From Granulicella sp. L56 (lineage in GTDB: Bacteria > Acidobacteriota > Terriglobia > Terriglobales > Acidobacteriaceae), in contig NZ_LMUS01000006.1 of assembly GCF_009765835.1 (NCBI RefSeq), forward strand, positions 1,012,438-1,076,437: a DNA stretch of 64,000 nucleotides, given 5' to 3'. Position 1 is the stretch's first letter. Every line of letters begins with the position of its first letter. Position numbers and translations under genes: made by a program. Shown piece by piece: positions 62,367 to 64,000 of the stretch. Below the pieces are notes generated by a model. That model was given only the letters and a program-made list of their open reading frames with translations, was not told the origin of the DNA and did no database searches.

Positions 62367-63548
62367 ATGGCAAAATTATCCGCAGCCATTGCGGCTCCTT
62401 TCCAACTCATGAAAAATCTCCTTCACTTCCCTCAAATGACATCTGTGCCCCCACTCCGAATCCTGCTGAAGATCATGATCACGGTTGTTACCGCTCTGGC
62501 GCTGTCTCCAACCGCTATCGCCCTGCAGCTTCCCTCGGTGCAAACCCCAGTTACAAATTCACAATGGATTCGCCCTCAGAATCCAGGTGATCCGCTCATC
62601 TGGGGCCGAAAAGACGGCATCGTCTTTGGCCTGCCTTCCACCGGCGGCCTGCTCGGGCCTCGCGGGCTGATCCGTGTCGGCGTCATCTCCGCGACGACAG
62701 GAAAGCCCGAGCTGCTCAATTACATCGCAATTGAACCGGTCGTACTTGGGCCCGGCACTCGATCCAGCCGTATGGCCTTCAGCGAGCTGGAGCCCAGCCG
62801 CATGGATCCTGGCTCCCGCGGCAAACGATTATGGGTTGATCCCGGCGCATCTCCTTCGAGTGATTCATACCGAGGCGAGCTACGCATCTTCCCCAATCAA
62901 GACAGTCCTATCGAACGGCTCTCCGTGCAAATCGATGTGGAGCAGTTCACCGCAAATAATGCGCATGTCTATCTCATCGCATCGATCGACAGCGACCACC
63001 CCAACGAGCTCCGGCTGGCCGTCCATCAATACAGTGACAGCCCAGCGTTGGAGGAGCTGACCGTCACCGCAACCATGGGCAACTACGAACGCCTGCGCCA
63101 GCTATGGCTCAAAGACCGCGTCGTGAATAGCCACGATCTATACGGCACCTATACCGCCGACGCGTTCGTTGAGCGCGAAAATTATCCACTCGACGAGATG
63201 CTGCGAACCTCCGATGGCGATGCGATCGCACTCGGAACCTCTAACGAGCCCGACCCTTCGGAAGTTCCCGTCACCGGCGCCGAGCACTGGCGTTATCGCC
63301 TTCCAAAGCTGACCCAGTACTGGAGAGTCCCCGCACACGACATCGAGCCTGATCTCCGGGTGCGGGTAAACGGCCGTCGCGTCTATTGGGCATCGCACAA
63401 CCCGCTTCCAGGCGGCGCGGCCTTCGAGAACTTCGAGGTTCGGCAGCGATATTTGCCAGGCCAGGTCTTCATCTTCGGCGTGACCAGTAAAACGCCATCG
63501 CAATTCGACTCTCCGCTTCCCCACCTCAATCGTCCGCCGGCTCCGTAG
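62367..63548 (+). CDS. Secreted protein of unknown function in the sugar locus
   Basis: A 393-aa protein. A hydrophobic segment (about 33-52, LLKIMITVVTALALSPTAIA) after a long basic N-terminal stretch suggests export; an internal start at the ATG for MITVVTALALS is also possible. The mature part is mainly beta (QWIRPQNPGDPLIWGRKDGIVFGLPSTGG; LRIFPNQDSPIERLSVQIDVEQF). I recognise no family or catalytic motif. It is upstream of and divergent from the LacI gene and carries an operator-like site at its RBS, so it is probably part of the same regulon, perhaps a glycan-binding or hydrolase protein. Confidence 0.7.
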   Translation: MAKLSAAIAAPFQLMKNLLHFPQMTSVPPLRILLKIMITVVTALALSPTAIALQLPSVQTPVTNSQWIRPQNPGDPLIWGRKDGIVFGLPSTGGLLGPRGLIRVGVISATTGKPELLNYIAIEPVVLGPGTRSSRMAFSELEPSRMDPGSRGKRLWVDPGASPSSDSYRGELRIFPNQDSPIERLSVQIDVEQFTANNAHVYLIASIDSDHPNELRLAVHQYSDSPALEELTVTATMGNYERLRQLWLKDRVVNSHDLYGTYTADAFVERENYPLDEMLRTSDGDAIALGTSNEPDPSEVPVTGAEHWRYRLPKLTQYWRVPAHDIEPDLRVRVNGRRVYWASHNPLPGGAAFENFEVRQRYLPGQVFIFGVTSKTPSQFDSPLPHLNRPPAP

Positions 63549-63551
63549 CGT

Positions 63552-64000
63552 TCACATCATCATCTGCAAATCAGAGGAGACGATGAGCTTCGCCTCTGTT
63601 CGTGCCTGAACGGCCGCAGCATCGAAGCCTTCAGCTACTTCCGTCAGCAGCAACCCTTCTCTTGTGACGCGAATCCAGCAGAGTTCCGTCACGATATCGT
63701 GGACAACGCTCTTGCCTGTCAGCGGCAGCGTACACGCCTTCAGAATCTTCGATGCGCCATCCTTCGTCTGGTGTTCCATCGCCACCACCACGCGTCGCGC
63801 GCCTGCAACCAGGTCCATCGCACCGCCCATTCCCTTCACCATCTTGCCTGGAATCGTCCAGTTCGCCAGATCGCCCTGCTCATCCACCTGCATCGCGCCA
63901 AGAACGCTCATGTCCATATGGCCGCCACGAATCATCGCGAACGATTGTTCACTCCCGAAGAACGAGCATCCCGCCAACTCAGTCACAGGTTGTTTGCCTG
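63552..64000 (-). CDS. 3-oxoacid CoA-transferase subunit B, partial
   Basis: The 3' part (about 148 codons) of a CoA-transferase beta-subunit gene; the frame is open to the window edge and the true start lies beyond 64000, so the GTG at 63986 is not the start. [32 protein letters not shown] and [19 protein letters not shown] are typical of ScoB/AtoA/PcaJ subunits. The catalytic Glu, which lies near the N-terminus, is outside the window. The substrate cannot be decided (succinyl-CoA:3-ketoacid or similar). It converges with the 393-aa gene, 3 bp apart. Confidence 0.9.
   Translation of the reverse strand, partial: GKQPVTELAGCSFFGSEQSFAMIRGGHMDMSVLGAMQVDEQGDLANWTIPGKMVKGMGGAMDLVAGARRVVVAMEHQTKDGASKILKACTLPLTGKSVVHDIVTELCWIRVTREGLLLTEVAEGFDAAAVQARTEAKLIVSSDLQMMM

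Overview
The window looks like a chromosomal segment of an Acidobacteriota member of the Terriglobia type (Granulicella, Edaphobacter or Terriglobus-like). This is inferred from a moderately high G+C content, a 1.2 kb-residue Oar-like TonB receptor with an N-terminal carboxypeptidase-regulatory domain under LacI control, an ASPIC/UnbV repeat protein, a propeller-type sensor kinase, Tat-exported sugar hydrolases and several short dispersed palindromic repeats. Genes are dense, on both strands, and only one RNA gene (tRNA-Cys) is certain. No phage, integron or CRISPR array was seen.

Layout. 0-5.5 kb: housekeeping (YqeY-like protein, class V aminotransferase plus SerA for serine synthesis, DusB, ribosomal protein bL31). 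5.7-10 kb: a DnaC-like ATPase, then a large FdhF-type molybdoenzyme with its DUF1641 partner. 10-14.5 kb: small membrane or secreted proteins, an HxlR regulator divergent from a DUF1772 protein, and an MFS exporter. 14.6-18.6 kb (minus): one compact operon of sugar transferase, glycosyltransferase, DUF721/DciA-like protein, GatC and GatA, with every junction overlapping. 19-22.9 kb: RfbC, a GT39-like membrane glycosyltransferase that appears to start at ATT, and a serine hydrolase. 23-29 kb: UnbV protein, propeller sensor kinase, NarL-type regulator and a secreted protein. 29-36 kb: IclR regulator, GH29 alpha-L-fucosidase, cupin, EAL-PAS protein, M24 peptidase group. 36.5-43.9 kb: ABC-2 exporter, HigBA-like toxin-antitoxin pair, RecG, single-domain response regulator, a 650-bp gap full of hairpins, PhzF. 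44-47.4 kb: two 1-Cys peroxiredoxins, tRNA-Cys, acyltransferase.

47.5-63.5 kb is the most interesting part: a pentose-utilisation locus. A minus-strand operon encodes a TonB receptor, a TPR protein, a FucI-type isomerase, an AraB-type ribulokinase, a sugar porter and a DUF2961 (GH172) hydrolase. A LacI regulator sits upstream, and two secreted proteins of unknown family flank it (776 and 393 aa). The same inverted repeat, ATTTAAA-NN-TTTAAAT, lies in front of the TonB operon and the 776-aa gene, and a 12/14 match overlaps the ribosome-binding site of the 393-aa gene, so all three units probably form one LacI regulon. A FucI-type isomerase followed by a ribulokinase, with no AraD epimerase, would convert D-arabinose to D-ribulose 5-phosphate. 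GH172 is a family known to include D-arabinofuranosidases. I therefore propose that the locus takes up and degrades D-arabinan-type glycans; L-arabinose is the alternative.

The window ends inside a CoA-transferase subunit B gene on the minus strand.
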